From the NCBI GenBank assembly GCA_945860385.1, contig CAMAQD010000006.1:1-64000 (forward strand): a stretch of DNA of 64,000 bases, in the 5' to 3' direction. This DNA comes from Flavobacterium psychrophilum. Lineage in GTDB: Bacteria; Bacteroidota; Bacteroidia; Flavobacteriales; Flavobacteriaceae. The notes below the pieces were generated by a model. That model was not told the DNA's origin. It saw only the letters and a list, made by a program, of their open reading frames with translations, and did no database searches. Below are positions 8,977 to 18,382 of the stretch, one piece after another. Each line of letters starts with the position of its first letter. Positions within the stretch are counted from its first letter, which is position 1. The position numbers were made by a program, and so were the translations under genes.

Positions 8977-9945
8977 ATGAGGCCTATAATAAAATTGTAC
9001 CGAGGCTATGCCAATGAGGAGGAATTAATCGTGATGGGCCACGTTTTTAAACCAACTTCGAGAAAAGATTATGACTTTCAGAAAAAGAAATTCAAAAATG
9101 CATCTTCAATTATCAGCCTCTTCAGGACAAAAACGCACGCAAATGCAGACGTTTACCTCAATCATAACAATACCACAATTCATACCAAAACACTGATTGA
9201 CGGTTATTTTAAATTTTGCATTCCGGTAGATAAAAATATTGGCTACGGCTGGATTGATTATGAAGTCAGCATTATTTATGGTAACGAAACGATTGTGGCT
9301 AAAGAAAGTTTCATTCGTCCACAAAAAGAAAACTTGGGAATTATTTCGGATATCGATGATACTTTTTTGATTTCTTACACGGAAAATCCTTTGAGAAAAA
9401 TATACAATTTGCTATTCCGAAACGTGAATTCGAGAAAAGTATTTAAAGATGTTGTTCCCCATTATCAAGCCTTAAGTAATGCGGGAAGATTAATAGACGG
9501 CGAGCAAAATGCCTTTTTTTACGTTTCCAGCAGCGAATGGAATCTCTATCGTTTTGTGATCAAATTGACCGAAATACATAAATTGCCAAAAGCCGTTTTG
9601 TTACTTAAAGACATTAAATCCAGTCTTGTTGATTTTTTTCGAACCGGAAGAGGCGGTCACAACCACAAATTTGAAAAAATAAAACACATTTTGGAATTTT
9701 ATCCCAATCTAAAATACGTTTTGTTGGGTGATGATTCTCAACATGATCCATTTTTGTATGAAGCGATTTGCAAAATTTTCCCTGTCGCCGTAGTAGCGGT
9801 TTACATCAGAAAAACTGATTCACAAGAAAAAGAAAAAGTTTCAATTGTCTTAAATAACATTGAAAGTTTGGGTGTTTCTACCTGTTATTTCACACATAGT
9901 AGTGAAGCCATTACTCATTCTAAATCTATTGGACTTATTTTATAA
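8977..9945 (+). CDS. App1-type phosphatidate phosphatase (DUF2183)
   Basis: A 322-residue protein with the App1 catalytic domain. The HAD-like motif DIDDT (about residues 124-128, DxDxT) is followed by the second acid/Ser region VSSSEWN and a C-terminal LLGDDSQHDP motif. Characterised relatives dephosphorylate phosphatidate to diacylglycerol. The first ~110 residues form a beta-rich domain with no motif I recognise. It is divergently placed, 63 bases from a lipid kinase, suggesting a shared role in phosphatidate/diacylglycerol balance (inference). The last six bases overlap the convergent ABC-F gene. Confidence 0.85.
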   Translation: MRPIIKLYRGYANEEELIVMGHVFKPTSRKDYDFQKKKFKNASSIISLFRTKTHANADVYLNHNNTTIHTKTLIDGYFKFCIPVDKNIGYGWIDYEVSIIYGNETIVAKESFIRPQKENLGIISDIDDTFLISYTENPLRKIYNLLFRNVNSRKVFKDVVPHYQALSNAGRLIDGEQNAFFYVSSSEWNLYRFVIKLTEIHKLPKAVLLLKDIKSSLVDFFRTGRGGHNHKFEKIKHILEFYPNLKYVLLGDDSQHDPFLYEAICKIFPVAVVAVYIRKTDSQEKEKVSIVLNNIESLGVSTCYFTHSSEAITHSKSIGLIL

Positions 9946-11865
9946 ACCAGCATTATCTATTTCTTCCTGAACGATTTCCCAATCTAAAAGCAGTTGATCT
10001 AAATCTCTTTTTTTCTTGTTGTAAGCCATAAAAAAAGCGGCATCTTCAATGTGTTTGTCGTAATTCGAAGCTAGCATTTTGTCGTCGTGCAAAAGGTCTT
10101 TTTCCAATTGTTTGATCTGACTTTCAATTTTACTCAAACGATTCTGAAGTGCTTTTCCCTTTTTTTGATCTTCGTAAGAAGCTTTGCTACTCGTTTTTTG
10201 GGCTTGAGATTGAGGAGATAATTTATCGGTATCTTTTTTCTCTACTTCCCGCATATTTTCGAGGTTACGCTGTTCTAAAAAGTAATTAATATCACCCAAA
10301 TATTCTTTGATTTTCTGGTCTTTAAATTCATAAACTATATTCGACATTCCTTGCAGAAAATCCCTGTCGTGTGAAACCAAAAGTAGCGTTCCTTCATATT
10401 TTTGCAAAGCGGCTTTCAAAACATTTTTAGATTTAATATCCAAGTGATTCGTTGGCTCATCCATTACTAAAACATTTATGGGCTGCAAAAGCAATTTACA
10501 AAGCGCCAAACGGTTCCTTTCGCCTCCAGAAAGCACTTTTACTTTCTTTTCGACATCATCACCGCGAAACAAGAAAGAACCCAACATATCGCGTACTTTC
10601 GAACGATTAGTATCTGTTGCAGCATCTTCCATTGTTCTTAATAGAGTAATTTCTCCATCCAAATATTCTGCTTGATTTTGCGCAAAATAACCCAATTGTA
10701 CATTATGCCCCAATTTGATATTTCCTTGAAATTCAAATTCGTTCACAATGGCTTTCATAAAAGTCGATTTTCCTTGACCATTTTGTCCGACAAATGCAAT
10801 CTTACTTCCTCTTTCGACTAAAAGAGAAATGTCTTTCAAAATTACTTTTTCACCATATTTTTTGGTCACATCTTCTGCTTCAATAACTACTTTTCCTGGT
10901 TCTTTTGACAATGGAAATGAAATATTCATCACTGAGTTATCGTCTTCATCCACTTCGATGCGTTCGACTTTGTCTAATTTTTTGATAAGCGATTGCGCCA
11001 TCGATGCTTTGGAAGCTTTAGCACGGAATTTTTCAATTAATTTTTCGGTTTCCTCAATTTTTTTTGCTTGATTTTTTTGAGTTGCCAATTGCTTTTCCCT
11101 GATTTCGCCTCTCAGTTCCAAATATTCTGAATACGGTTTGTTGAAATCATAGGCTTTTCCGAGAGAGATTTCGATGGTTCTATTAGTTACATTATCCAAA
11201 AACATTTTATCGTGCGAAACAATAACAACAACCCCGGGATAATTTCTCAAAAAACCTTCTAACCAAATGATACTTTCGATATCCAAGTGATTCGTTGGCT
11301 CATCCAGAAGCAAAACATCATTGGCTTGCAATAACAGTTTGGCCAATTCGATACGCATTCTCCAACCACCAGAAAAAGTATCAGTTTGATCGTTGAAAAC
11401 TTCTCTTTTAAAACCCAAACCCAACAGAATTTTCTCAGTATCTCCAATATAATTATAACCACCTAGCAATTCGAAACGATGCGTATAATCAGACAAATCT
11501 TCAATGATTTGGCCGTATTCTTCACTCTCATAATCAGTTCGAGTAACCAATTGATGATTGATTTGTTCTAATTTTTTTTCAACAATTTTAATATCAGTAA
11601 ATGCTTCGTAGGCTTCTTCAAGTACGGTTCTTCCTTGTTCAAAATCAATATCCTGACGCAAAAAACCCATTCGAACCTCTTTCTCTTGAGAAATTACTCC
11701 CGAATCAGGAGCAAAATCTTTGGCCAAGATTTTTAGCATTGTTGATTTTCCTGCACCGTTTTTGCCAACAAGACCTACTCGGTCTCCAGCACCCAATCGA
11801 AAGGTTACTTCTTCAAATAAATAAGTTCCTCCAAAAGAAACGGACAAATTGTGTATGTTAAGCAT
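9940..11865 (-). CDS. ABC-F family ATPase
   Basis: A 641-residue soluble protein with two ABC ATPase domains and no membrane segment: Walker A GKNGAGKST near residue 36, signature FSGGW, Walker B DEPTNHLD; then GQNGQGKST, LSGGE and a second DEPTNHLD. The linker between domains is charged and helical (P-site tRNA interaction motif region), and the last ~90 residues look like a coiled coil, as in Uup/YheS-type proteins. ABC-F members act on the ribosome, rescuing or tuning translation; some confer antibiotic protection. Intact catalytic motifs argue for an active housekeeping factor. Which subfamily it belongs to cannot be told by eye. Confidence 0.93.
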   Translation of the reverse strand: MLNIHNLSVSFGGTYLFEEVTFRLGAGDRVGLVGKNGAGKSTMLKILAKDFAPDSGVISQEKEVRMGFLRQDIDFEQGRTVLEEAYEAFTDIKIVEKKLEQINHQLVTRTDYESEEYGQIIEDLSDYTHRFELLGGYNYIGDTEKILLGLGFKREVFNDQTDTFSGGWRMRIELAKLLLQANDVLLLDEPTNHLDIESIIWLEGFLRNYPGVVVIVSHDKMFLDNVTNRTIEISLGKAYDFNKPYSEYLELRGEIREKQLATQKNQAKKIEETEKLIEKFRAKASKASMAQSLIKKLDKVERIEVDEDDNSVMNISFPLSKEPGKVVIEAEDVTKKYGEKVILKDISLLVERGSKIAFVGQNGQGKSTFMKAIVNEFEFQGNIKLGHNVQLGYFAQNQAEYLDGEITLLRTMEDAATDTNRSKVRDMLGSFLFRGDDVEKKVKVLSGGERNRLALCKLLLQPINVLVMDEPTNHLDIKSKNVLKAALQKYEGTLLLVSHDRDFLQGMSNIVYEFKDQKIKEYLGDINYFLEQRNLENMREVEKKDTDKLSPQSQAQKTSSKASYEDQKKGKALQNRLSKIESQIKQLEKDLLHDDKMLASNYDKHIEDAAFFMAYNKKKRDLDQLLLDWEIVQEEIDNAGL

Positions 11866-11929
11866 GTTTTGTTAGTAATGTTACATTAAGGGCGGTACAA
11901 AATCGTACCTTCGCTAAAAATTTTTGCAA

Positions 11930-12310
11930 ATGTTAAAAAAAGGATCCAAACTAAATAGTATTTTAACAGGAAGTTGTCCAAGATGTCAGAATGAGAGTAT
12001 GTATTTGGATAAAAATCCGCTACATTTTTCCAAAATACTCAAAATGAATGAAAAATGCAGCCATTGTGGACTTAAATATCAACTTGAGCCATCATTTTTT
12101 TATGGCGCAATGTATGTAAGTTATGGGTTGAATGTTGCACTTAGTATCGCAGTTTTTGTAATCTCGTTTCTATTTTTGAGCTTAAGTCTCAAGACTACTT
12201 TTATATCAATTTTAGTGGCGAATATAGCTTTATACCCATTTGTTTTGAGATGGTCAAGGAATATTTACATCAACTTTTTTGTGTCTTTTGATAAGAAATA
12301 TAAAAAATAA
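11930..12310 (+). CDS. DUF983 family zinc-ribbon membrane protein
   Basis: I choose the ATG at 11930 (126 residues, MLKKGSKL); the frame also offers a TTG six bases upstream. Two CxxC pairs (CPRC near residue 17 and CSHC near residue 45) form a likely zinc ribbon, followed by two transmembrane helices (about residues 62-83 and 87-108). DUF983 proteins are common in proteobacteria and Bacteroidota, with no firm function known to me. Its upstream region contains GGTAC-N6-GTACC (11894-11909), possibly part of a regulatory site. The gene is divergent from the ABC-F ATPase. Confidence 0.8.
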   Translation: MLKKGSKLNSILTGSCPRCQNESMYLDKNPLHFSKILKMNEKCSHCGLKYQLEPSFFYGAMYVSYGLNVALSIAVFVISFLFLSLSLKTTFISILVANIALYPFVLRWSRNIYINFFVSFDKKYKK

Positions 12311-12315
12311 ATTAT

Positions 12316-13359
12316 CTATTTTTCATCAAATCTTCGAATATCTATTGTTTTATCAAGCGGTTTTTGATATTCGATATTTTCGAATAATGTTTTTGCCATT
12401 GCTGGTCCCAGCATAACGCCGCGGGTTCCCAAACCATTGAGAATATGTATTGAATTATGGTGCGAATAAGTACCGACTAATGGTTTTCTATCCTTAACCG
12501 TTGGGCGAACGCCAGCAAAATGTTTCACAATTTCGAAATCACATTTGACAATTTCTTTTATTTTTTCGATTAGTTCAGATTTCCCTTCTTCAGTTGGTAT
12601 ATCCGTTTTGTCCGTCCAATTGTAAGTCGCTCCTACTTTGAATAAATCATTACCAAGTGGCAAAATAAAAACACTTGTATTTAGAATCACATCCAAATTT
12701 AATAATGGAGCTTTGATAATGAAAAGTTCGCCTTTTGTTCCGTCTAAAGGCAAATTTTTAAAATAAGGATTGGCGTGCATTCCAAAACCCTCCGCAAAAA
12801 TGATATGCTTTGCTTGAATGTCTTTGTATCGAATACAGTCAATTTCCTCATGTAAAAGAGCATAATCGAAAGATTCTTCAATAAAAAAATTATTTTTAAT
12901 TAAATACTCTTTGTACAATGTTAACATCAAGGCTGTATCTACGTATCCTGTTTGTAAAACTTCGCCGTATCCATAAGGAGATTCTATTGATGAATATTTT
13001 GTGGAAATTAAACGGGTTGACAAAAAAGAAGCTAAATTCACTTTATCGCAAGCCAAGAACCAATTATTTTGCTCTTCGATAGAAAAAAATTTTCTTAAAA
13101 TGGGCAATTTAAAATCTACTTTACAATCGAGCTTTCTCTCTAAATTTGCTAAGAATTGGTTCATAATTAGCAAATGTTCTTTGGCGTGACCCACTTCGCT
13201 AAAACGTTTTAAAATTACAGGATTATACAAACCTCCTGCTATCTTCGATGAATTCTGAGAATTATTGTCAATTACCAAAATAGACTTATGGTTGTGCAAT
13301 GCGATTTCGGAAAACGAAATACCTGCTAATCCTGAACCTATTATTAAATAATCAACCAT
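12316..13359 (-). CDS. FAD-dependent oxidoreductase (DAO family)
   Basis: A 347-residue flavoprotein with an N-terminal dinucleotide-binding GSGLAG (residues 8-13) and a DAO-type C-terminal segment GVRPTVKDRKPLVG...LNGLGTRG. This resembles glycine oxidase/ThiO and MnmC-C-type enzymes that oxidise secondary or primary amines. The substrate is not evident; no thiamine genes are nearby. It lies 114 bases downstream of gldN on the same strand, beyond a clear terminator, so it is probably transcribed separately. It has no signal peptide and is predicted cytoplasmic. Confidence 0.82.
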   Translation of the reverse strand: MVDYLIIGSGLAGISFSEIALHNHKSILVIDNNSQNSSKIAGGLYNPVILKRFSEVGHAKEHLLIMNQFLANLERKLDCKVDFKLPILRKFFSIEEQNNWFLACDKVNLASFLSTRLISTKYSSIESPYGYGEVLQTGYVDTALMLTLYKEYLIKNNFFIEESFDYALLHEEIDCIRYKDIQAKHIIFAEGFGMHANPYFKNLPLDGTKGELFIIKAPLLNLDVILNTSVFILPLGNDLFKVGATYNWTDKTDIPTEEGKSELIEKIKEIVKCDFEIVKHFAGVRPTVKDRKPLVGTYSHHNSIHILNGLGTRGVMLGPAMAKTLFENIEYQKPLDKTIDIRRFDEK

Positions 13360-13416
13360 TTACATTGGGTGTTAGAACTTGGGAGTTGAAAGACTATTAG
13401 ATTAAACCAATATGTC

Positions 13417-13450
13417 TAAAAACAAAGAACTCTCGCAATTAGCAAGAGTC
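13417..13450 (-). terminator. Terminator of the gldKLMN operon
   Basis: Hairpin ACTCTCGC (13429-13436) with GCAAGAGT (13442-13449), one G-T pair, followed on the minus strand by TTCTTTGTTTTT. It begins 24 bases after the gldN stop. Confidence 0.8.
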
Positions 13451-13473
13451 CTTTTTGAAATTTGAAATGAAAT

Positions 13474-14367
13474 TTAATAATTCCACATATCTTCTTCGAA
13501 ATCACGAATTTTTTCTTTCACTCGTTCCGCTTCAAGCAATTGATTTTGTGCATTATCTTTCATATAACTCACAATCGCTCTATCGCCGTAAACATTTTCT
13601 TCCTGATAAATTACAGCATTAAAACGCCTAGAATTTAATATCTGGTCGAAAGAAATTGGCATAGCAGAATTTTTATCATTAAATGCTTTTGCCTCATGTA
13701 AAACATCTCTTGATGCAGGGAAAAATACCCAGAACAATTCGATGTAATCTTTTTCTTCACTGTTCATTGTGTATACGTCAGGAGTTATTGGACAAATGCC
13801 CAATAATCTGTACTTCAATTCGCTTTGACGCTTATCGAAATACCAATATCCTTTAATTTTGTATTGCGTAACATCTTGAGCAGTTAGATCTTGCTTTACT
13901 ATGTACTCTGGAGAAATTTTTTGACCAGCATTAATTTGTTCTCTACCAGCATCAGTCGTGTCAATTCGAGTTAATGAGGCTTTAATGTCTTTATATGATT
14001 TTTTGGTATTGAAATAACTGTCTGAATATACTTCGGTGATTTCTCCGTTCTTAATAGCTTTTGTCAAAACATCATATAATGGACGTCTATCTGAACCAAT
14101 GTTTGCAGTATCTATTGGAAAATACAAAGGAAAATTAATTCTTTCGCTTAAATCAATAATTTCCCAAACCGTTTTACCCATCAAAACATCTCTGTCATCT
14201 ACATAGCCATATTCTAAAGGTCTATCATTGTCTGAAATGAGCTGTGCATCAGATTTTAGTCCAATTTCTTCTGGTATTTTAGCATTCAACAAATTAGGTT
14301 GTGCATAAGATACCACACTCCCAAAAATGGAAATAATAACTATTAAAAAATTTCTCATATTCATCAT
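13474..14367 (-). CDS. gldN: Gliding motility / type IX secretion protein GldN
   Basis: A 297-residue periplasmic protein with an N-terminal signal peptide (MRNFLIVIISIFGSVVSYAQ after two possible extra Met residues). GldN (PorN) forms the large ring with the lipoprotein GldK and is required for type IX secretion and gliding. Identity rests on the fixed gene order gldK-gldL-gldM-gldN, the length, and family-like stretches such as NRPLEYGYVDDRDVLMGKTVWE near the N terminus. It starts 46 bases after gldM and is the last gene before a terminator. Confidence 0.95.
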   Translation of the reverse strand: MMNMRNFLIVIISIFGSVVSYAQPNLLNAKIPEEIGLKSDAQLISDNDRPLEYGYVDDRDVLMGKTVWEIIDLSERINFPLYFPIDTANIGSDRRPLYDVLTKAIKNGEITEVYSDSYFNTKKSYKDIKASLTRIDTTDAGREQINAGQKISPEYIVKQDLTAQDVTQYKIKGYWYFDKRQSELKYRLLGICPITPDVYTMNSEEKDYIELFWVFFPASRDVLHEAKAFNDKNSAMPISFDQILNSRRFNAVIYQEENVYGDRAIVSYMKDNAQNQLLEAERVKEKIRDFEEDMWNY

Positions 14368-14413
14368 AATATCATTGTAAACTTTTGAAGCAACTTTTAA
14401 TAAAAACGCTTTA

Positions 14414-15964
14414 TTATTGAATTTCGTATAAAACTGGCGAAGTTCTTGGCAACAAATAGCTACCTGCTCCCACTAATTTGGTTTTAATTTCTGAAATACT
14501 AACTTGATCTCCTCTTCCTACTTTAGAAAGTACCGATTTACATTGTGCATTCAATTTGTTCCCAACTACTACAACAGTAGGTTGACCTGATACTTTAAAA
14601 TTGAATCCTACAACGTCTAAACCAACTTCAAAGTCAAAATCTACTAATTTTGCACCAATAGTTGATATTTCTAAACTTGATTTAGGTCCTTTTACGGTTC
14701 CCATTTCACCTCTAATCGTTCCTGTTGGTCCAGGAATTCCTTTAATTCTAAAAGTTCTTCTGTCTGAAACTATAGAATTATCTGGAAGTGTTCCTGTAAC
14801 ATTAATTACCACTTCAGTTCCTGCTCCCGGACGCATACTATAAGCTCCGGCTGTTCCTGAAGGTGCCAATCCTGGCGCAGAAGCTTTCACTTTATCAGGT
14901 GAAATTCCCGCAAATGAAATGGTCATTGGGTTTACAACCCCACGATACACCACATTCATTTTATCGGCAGATATGGTAGCGGATTTTGGTCTGGCTACAA
15001 CTACATATTTATCTTTAATTGGCAAACTAACAACTTCGCCGTTTTCATCAAAATTAAAAGAACCAGTTATTGGGTGTTCTCCTATACTTCCTGAACCAAA
15101 AGAAAAATTAGCTTGACCAGCTAACGCCGGTACGCTACTTCCATTTACCACTACGGATTTAGCAACCAATTTTGGATCAAATTTTCCTAAGATAATTTTA
15201 CCTTTTACTGCTTCTCCTTGAAAGAAAACTGATTTTTCTAGAACTACAATCGGCTGATAAGCTGTAAGCGAGGCTGCTGCAATCAAATCGGATTGAAACA
15301 TTGACGCCATAACATCACTTTCGGTTGCTTTTACGTCGGCTTGCAATTGCGTTAGTTTAGTAACTGTTGCAATCAAAGGAAATCCTTTGTAATTGTAATC
15401 GATCCAAGGCAATGTTGCACCAGCTGATTTTGATTTAATGGGGTTAGTTGCAAATCTTTTTTCGATTTTCTGAACTTCAATTTCAGGAAGTTTACTTCCC
15501 GCGATTTCTTTAATCTGTGCTGGATAATTTTTAATTTTGGCTAAAAACTCTTGACCTTCTTTTGAAACTTTATCTCCTTTAAAAAACATTCTATCTACTA
15601 AATCACCTTTATCCATTTGCTCATACATAAAGTTACCTTCAGCATCTTTCTCGGTTTTTTTAGTGATTTCAGTTTTAATACCTTCCAAATAATCACAATA
15701 TTCTTTAGATATTTTTCTGATTTTTTCGACTATAATTTTCTTTTCGCCATACTGCCCTGGTTGTTCAGTAGCTTTTTGAGATAATTGTCCAAATGAATTT
15801 TCATTTCTTTCGTCGGTGATTGAATTGGATTCAATAATTTTAGAATTTAAAATCCCAAACGCTGATAAAACTTCTTTGGACATATTTAATGCTAACATTG
15901 CGATAAAAACCAAGTACATTAGGTTTATCATCTTCTGCCTAGGGCTTAACTTTCCTGCTGCCAT
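14414..15964 (-). CDS. gldM: Gliding motility / type IX secretion motor protein GldM
   Basis: A 516-residue inner-membrane protein with one N-terminal transmembrane helix (about residues 13-35) and a long periplasmic part of four stacked domains. With GldL it forms the proton-driven motor that powers type IX secretion and gliding, its C terminus reaching the GldKN ring. The N-terminal GKLSPRQKMINLMYLVFIAM is characteristic. Gene spacing (46 bases on each side) indicates one transcript with gldL and gldN. Length matches known GldM proteins, and no motif is missing by eye. Confidence 0.96.
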   Translation of the reverse strand: MAAGKLSPRQKMINLMYLVFIAMLALNMSKEVLSAFGILNSKIIESNSITDERNENSFGQLSQKATEQPGQYGEKKIIVEKIRKISKEYCDYLEGIKTEITKKTEKDAEGNFMYEQMDKGDLVDRMFFKGDKVSKEGQEFLAKIKNYPAQIKEIAGSKLPEIEVQKIEKRFATNPIKSKSAGATLPWIDYNYKGFPLIATVTKLTQLQADVKATESDVMASMFQSDLIAAASLTAYQPIVVLEKSVFFQGEAVKGKIILGKFDPKLVAKSVVVNGSSVPALAGQANFSFGSGSIGEHPITGSFNFDENGEVVSLPIKDKYVVVARPKSATISADKMNVVYRGVVNPMTISFAGISPDKVKASAPGLAPSGTAGAYSMRPGAGTEVVINVTGTLPDNSIVSDRRTFRIKGIPGPTGTIRGEMGTVKGPKSSLEISTIGAKLVDFDFEVGLDVVGFNFKVSGQPTVVVVGNKLNAQCKSVLSKVGRGDQVSISEIKTKLVGAGSYLLPRTSPVLYEIQ

Positions 15965-16010
15965 ATTTTCTAATAATTAGTTATTGTTTTTAATATAAAG
16001 TGTGAACTAA

Positions 16011-16661
16011 TTATCCTTTATTACTCATTGCAGAAAGCATTCCTCCATATACGTTGTTCAATGAAGACAAGTTAGAAGTTAACGATTGCATTTGTTCTTT
16101 CAATTTAATATTATTTTCTACAACTTCTTCATTGATTTGAGCATTTCTAGAAGAACTTTGTATTTGTATTTTATACAAACTATTCAAAGATTCCATTTGT
16201 GCTGCAGCCAAAGTTAATTCCTCGCTATATTTTTTAGTAGAAGCAATAGAATCCGCTGTAGGCATAATACTTTTAGCAGCACCTTCAAAGTTTTTAATGC
16301 TATTTCCTAAACTAACCATTAATTCTCCATCAATTTTTGCATCTTTAAGCATAGCGTCTAGTTTTTTAGACAATAGGCCTTGAGCATCTTCTGTAGCAGC
16401 TTCAACTTTGGCTACTTTTTTTCTAGCTTCACCGTTAGCCAATTCTGGATAAACCAATGTCCAATCTAAATCATCATCAACAGGTTCAAACGCAGAAAGA
16501 GCAAAAATTCCAGCCTCAACTACAAGACCAATGGTAAGCATTAAATTTCCGGTTATAAAACCCCATTCGATGTGGGTAATTTTGAATAAAGCTCCAATAA
16601 TTACTACTGCCGCTCCCATTCCGTATGCAAAATTCATCTTTTGTTTACTAATTAATGCCAT
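16011..16661 (-). CDS. gldL: Gliding motility / type IX secretion motor protein GldL
   Basis: A 216-residue inner-membrane protein with two transmembrane helices (about residues 10-30 and 35-56) and a cytoplasmic helical tail. The Glu in HIEWGF, between or at the start of the second helix, matches the conserved membrane acid implicated in proton flow in GldL. The rest (about residues 80-216) is predicted coiled coil. It sits between gldK (40 bases) and gldM (46 bases). Confidence 0.96.
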   Translation of the reverse strand: MALISKQKMNFAYGMGAAVVIIGALFKITHIEWGFITGNLMLTIGLVVEAGIFALSAFEPVDDDLDWTLVYPELANGEARKKVAKVEAATEDAQGLLSKKLDAMLKDAKIDGELMVSLGNSIKNFEGAAKSIMPTADSIASTKKYSEELTLAAAQMESLNSLYKIQIQSSSRNAQINEEVVENNIKLKEQMQSLTSNLSSLNNVYGGMLSAMSNKG

Positions 16662-16701
16662 AATGTTATTTTTTTTAGGTTATTTTATTTAATGTAAGGG
16701 G

Positions 16702-18114
16702 TTACTTTTTTTTCTTAATTTTCTCTGTTGATTGAGTTCCCATGTAATCCTGAACTGTCCTAAAGCCAATGAAACTTCTTGCAGAATCAGCATATTCGAA
16801 AGTTCTGGTACTTACTTGAAGGAAATAAGCAACATCTTTCCAAGATCCTCCGCGAACAACTTTACGTTTGTTTGAAGTGTCAGTGTTATTTGGGTTCATT
16901 GACGATACGTACTCATAAGCATTTGGATCATACGCTGATTCCGTCCATTCTGCTGCGTTACCAGCCATATTATAAAGATTATAACCATTTGGCTCATAGG
17001 ATTTAGCTTCTACTGTGTATAAAGCTTCATCTGCTGCATAATCTCCTCTCATTGGTTTGAAGTTAGCAAGAAAGCAACCTCTATCGTTTTTGGTATAAGG
17101 ACCACCCCAAGGATAAGTAGCAGATTCTAATCCACCTCTAGCTGAATATTCCCATTCTGCTTCTGTAGGCAATCTAAAATTATTGGTCTGATCACGTCCT
17201 TTCTTTTTCGATTTAATATAGGTATTCTTGTTTAAAGTTCTCCAAGCACAAAATGCTTTGGCTTGATTCCAATTGACACCCACCACAGGATAATCCCCAT
17301 AGGCTTTATGCCAAAAATAATCATTGTGCATTGGTTCGTTATAAGAATAAGAAAAATCCTTAATCCAAGTTGTAGTATCAGGATAAACTTTTATTTGCTC
17401 TGTTCTAATAAAATCTTTTCTTTTACCCACTTTAGCTTTAGCTGCAGCTTGAATATCCATCCAAGAATATCTAAATTTCAATTTATCTACATCAATAGTT
17501 CTTAAACCATTATACGAAGCTTCTAAAGGCAAATACATCGAATCCATAACTTCTGTGTAATATTCGTCTGGATATGATTTTGTATCTTTAATCAGTTTTA
17601 CTTTGCGATTCAATTTTCTTCCTGCGTATGGATCATCATCTGTACCTATACTATAATAGTTGTCATACATATACTTGTCATAAGCGGTCATTTTTTCTGG
17701 ATCTTGATCATTAAAAGCAAAATCACCAATACTTCCAGCATTTTTTCCTTTACCTTTTGCAGTTCCTGCACCTGGTTTTATACCCTGTTCATCGGCTAAT
17801 ATAGCTAAACGAACTCGCATAGTAGAGTCTTTTACCCATTCTACAAATTGACGGTATTCTCTATTTGTTATTTCCGTTTCATCCATATAAAAGGAACGAA
17901 CGGTCACTGTTTTTGTAGTTGCATCACCTACATTGGCAACATCAGCATCGGATTTTCCCATAATGAAAGATCCACCAGGAACTAAAGTCATTCCATATGG
18001 TTTTTCAGGATGCCATTTCGCACCTTTAACACCAACTAGCTCTCCTTTATCGGATATTTTACCACATCCAATTAGTAATGTTAAAATTGCAGCAAAAGCA
18101 ATAAACTTCTTCAT
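16702..18114 (-). CDS. gldK: Gliding motility / type IX secretion lipoprotein GldK
   Basis: A 470-residue outer-membrane-associated lipoprotein: signal peptide with lipobox LLIGC (Cys about residue 17), then an FGE-sulfatase-type domain starting at LVPGGSFIMG and ending with GSWKDVAYFLQVSTR...GFR. GldK/PorK forms the periplasmic ring with GldN. The FGE fold here is structural; relatives are not known as enzymes. It is the first gene of gldKLMN and is preceded by a 268-base gap that includes a tandem 20-bp repeat and a possible -7 element. Confidence 0.96.
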   Translation of the reverse strand: MKKFIAFAAILTLLIGCGKISDKGELVGVKGAKWHPEKPYGMTLVPGGSFIMGKSDADVANVGDATTKTVTVRSFYMDETEITNREYRQFVEWVKDSTMRVRLAILADEQGIKPGAGTAKGKGKNAGSIGDFAFNDQDPEKMTAYDKYMYDNYYSIGTDDDPYAGRKLNRKVKLIKDTKSYPDEYYTEVMDSMYLPLEASYNGLRTIDVDKLKFRYSWMDIQAAAKAKVGKRKDFIRTEQIKVYPDTTTWIKDFSYSYNEPMHNDYFWHKAYGDYPVVGVNWNQAKAFCAWRTLNKNTYIKSKKKGRDQTNNFRLPTEAEWEYSARGGLESATYPWGGPYTKNDRGCFLANFKPMRGDYAADEALYTVEAKSYEPNGYNLYNMAGNAAEWTESAYDPNAYEYVSSMNPNNTDTSNKRKVVRGGSWKDVAYFLQVSTRTFEYADSARSFIGFRTVQDYMGTQSTEKIKKKK

Positions 18115-18210
18115 ATTAATAGGGTTAATTATTCATTATTATTCAGTTTGTAAACCTATTTATTATTCTTTAATAAAACAATTATTTAGAGTACTATTTA
18201 TTTCTTAGTC

Positions 18211-18218
18211 CAAAATTA
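18211..18218 (-). promoter_or_regulatory. Possible -7 element for gldKLMN
   Basis: TAATTTTG on the minus strand fits TAnnTTTG and would give a leader of about 90 bases. No TTG lies at the right distance, so support is partial. Confidence 0.35.
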
Positions 18219-18250
18219 AAATTAAATAAGATAAGAAAAAAATATTTTAT

Positions 18251-18290
18251 CGATAAAATGCAAAAAAATACGATAAAATACAAAAAATAG
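18251..18290. repeat. Two tandem 20-bp direct repeats upstream of gldK
   Basis: CGATAAAATGCAAAAAAATA (18251-18270) is followed immediately by a second unit (18271-18290) that differs at a few positions, giving a period of exactly 20 bases, about two helical turns. It lies in the 268-base gap between the arginase-like gene and gldK, just upstream of the possible -7 box. Confidence 0.7.
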
Positions 18291-18382
18291 TATTTTTTAT
18301 AATTTTTTACTTACCTAATAAATGTTTTATATTTAGTTTAATAAATTTATTTATGCGATATCCCCAAGAAACATACTATTTC

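Noticed and set aside
11894..11909. GGTAC-N6-GTACC before the DUF983 gene as an operator
   Set aside because: Five-base arms are too short to separate from chance, and no regulator gene is adjacent.
18240..18295. Repeat array considered as CRISPR
   Set aside because: Only two units, directly adjacent without spacers, and no cas genes in the window.
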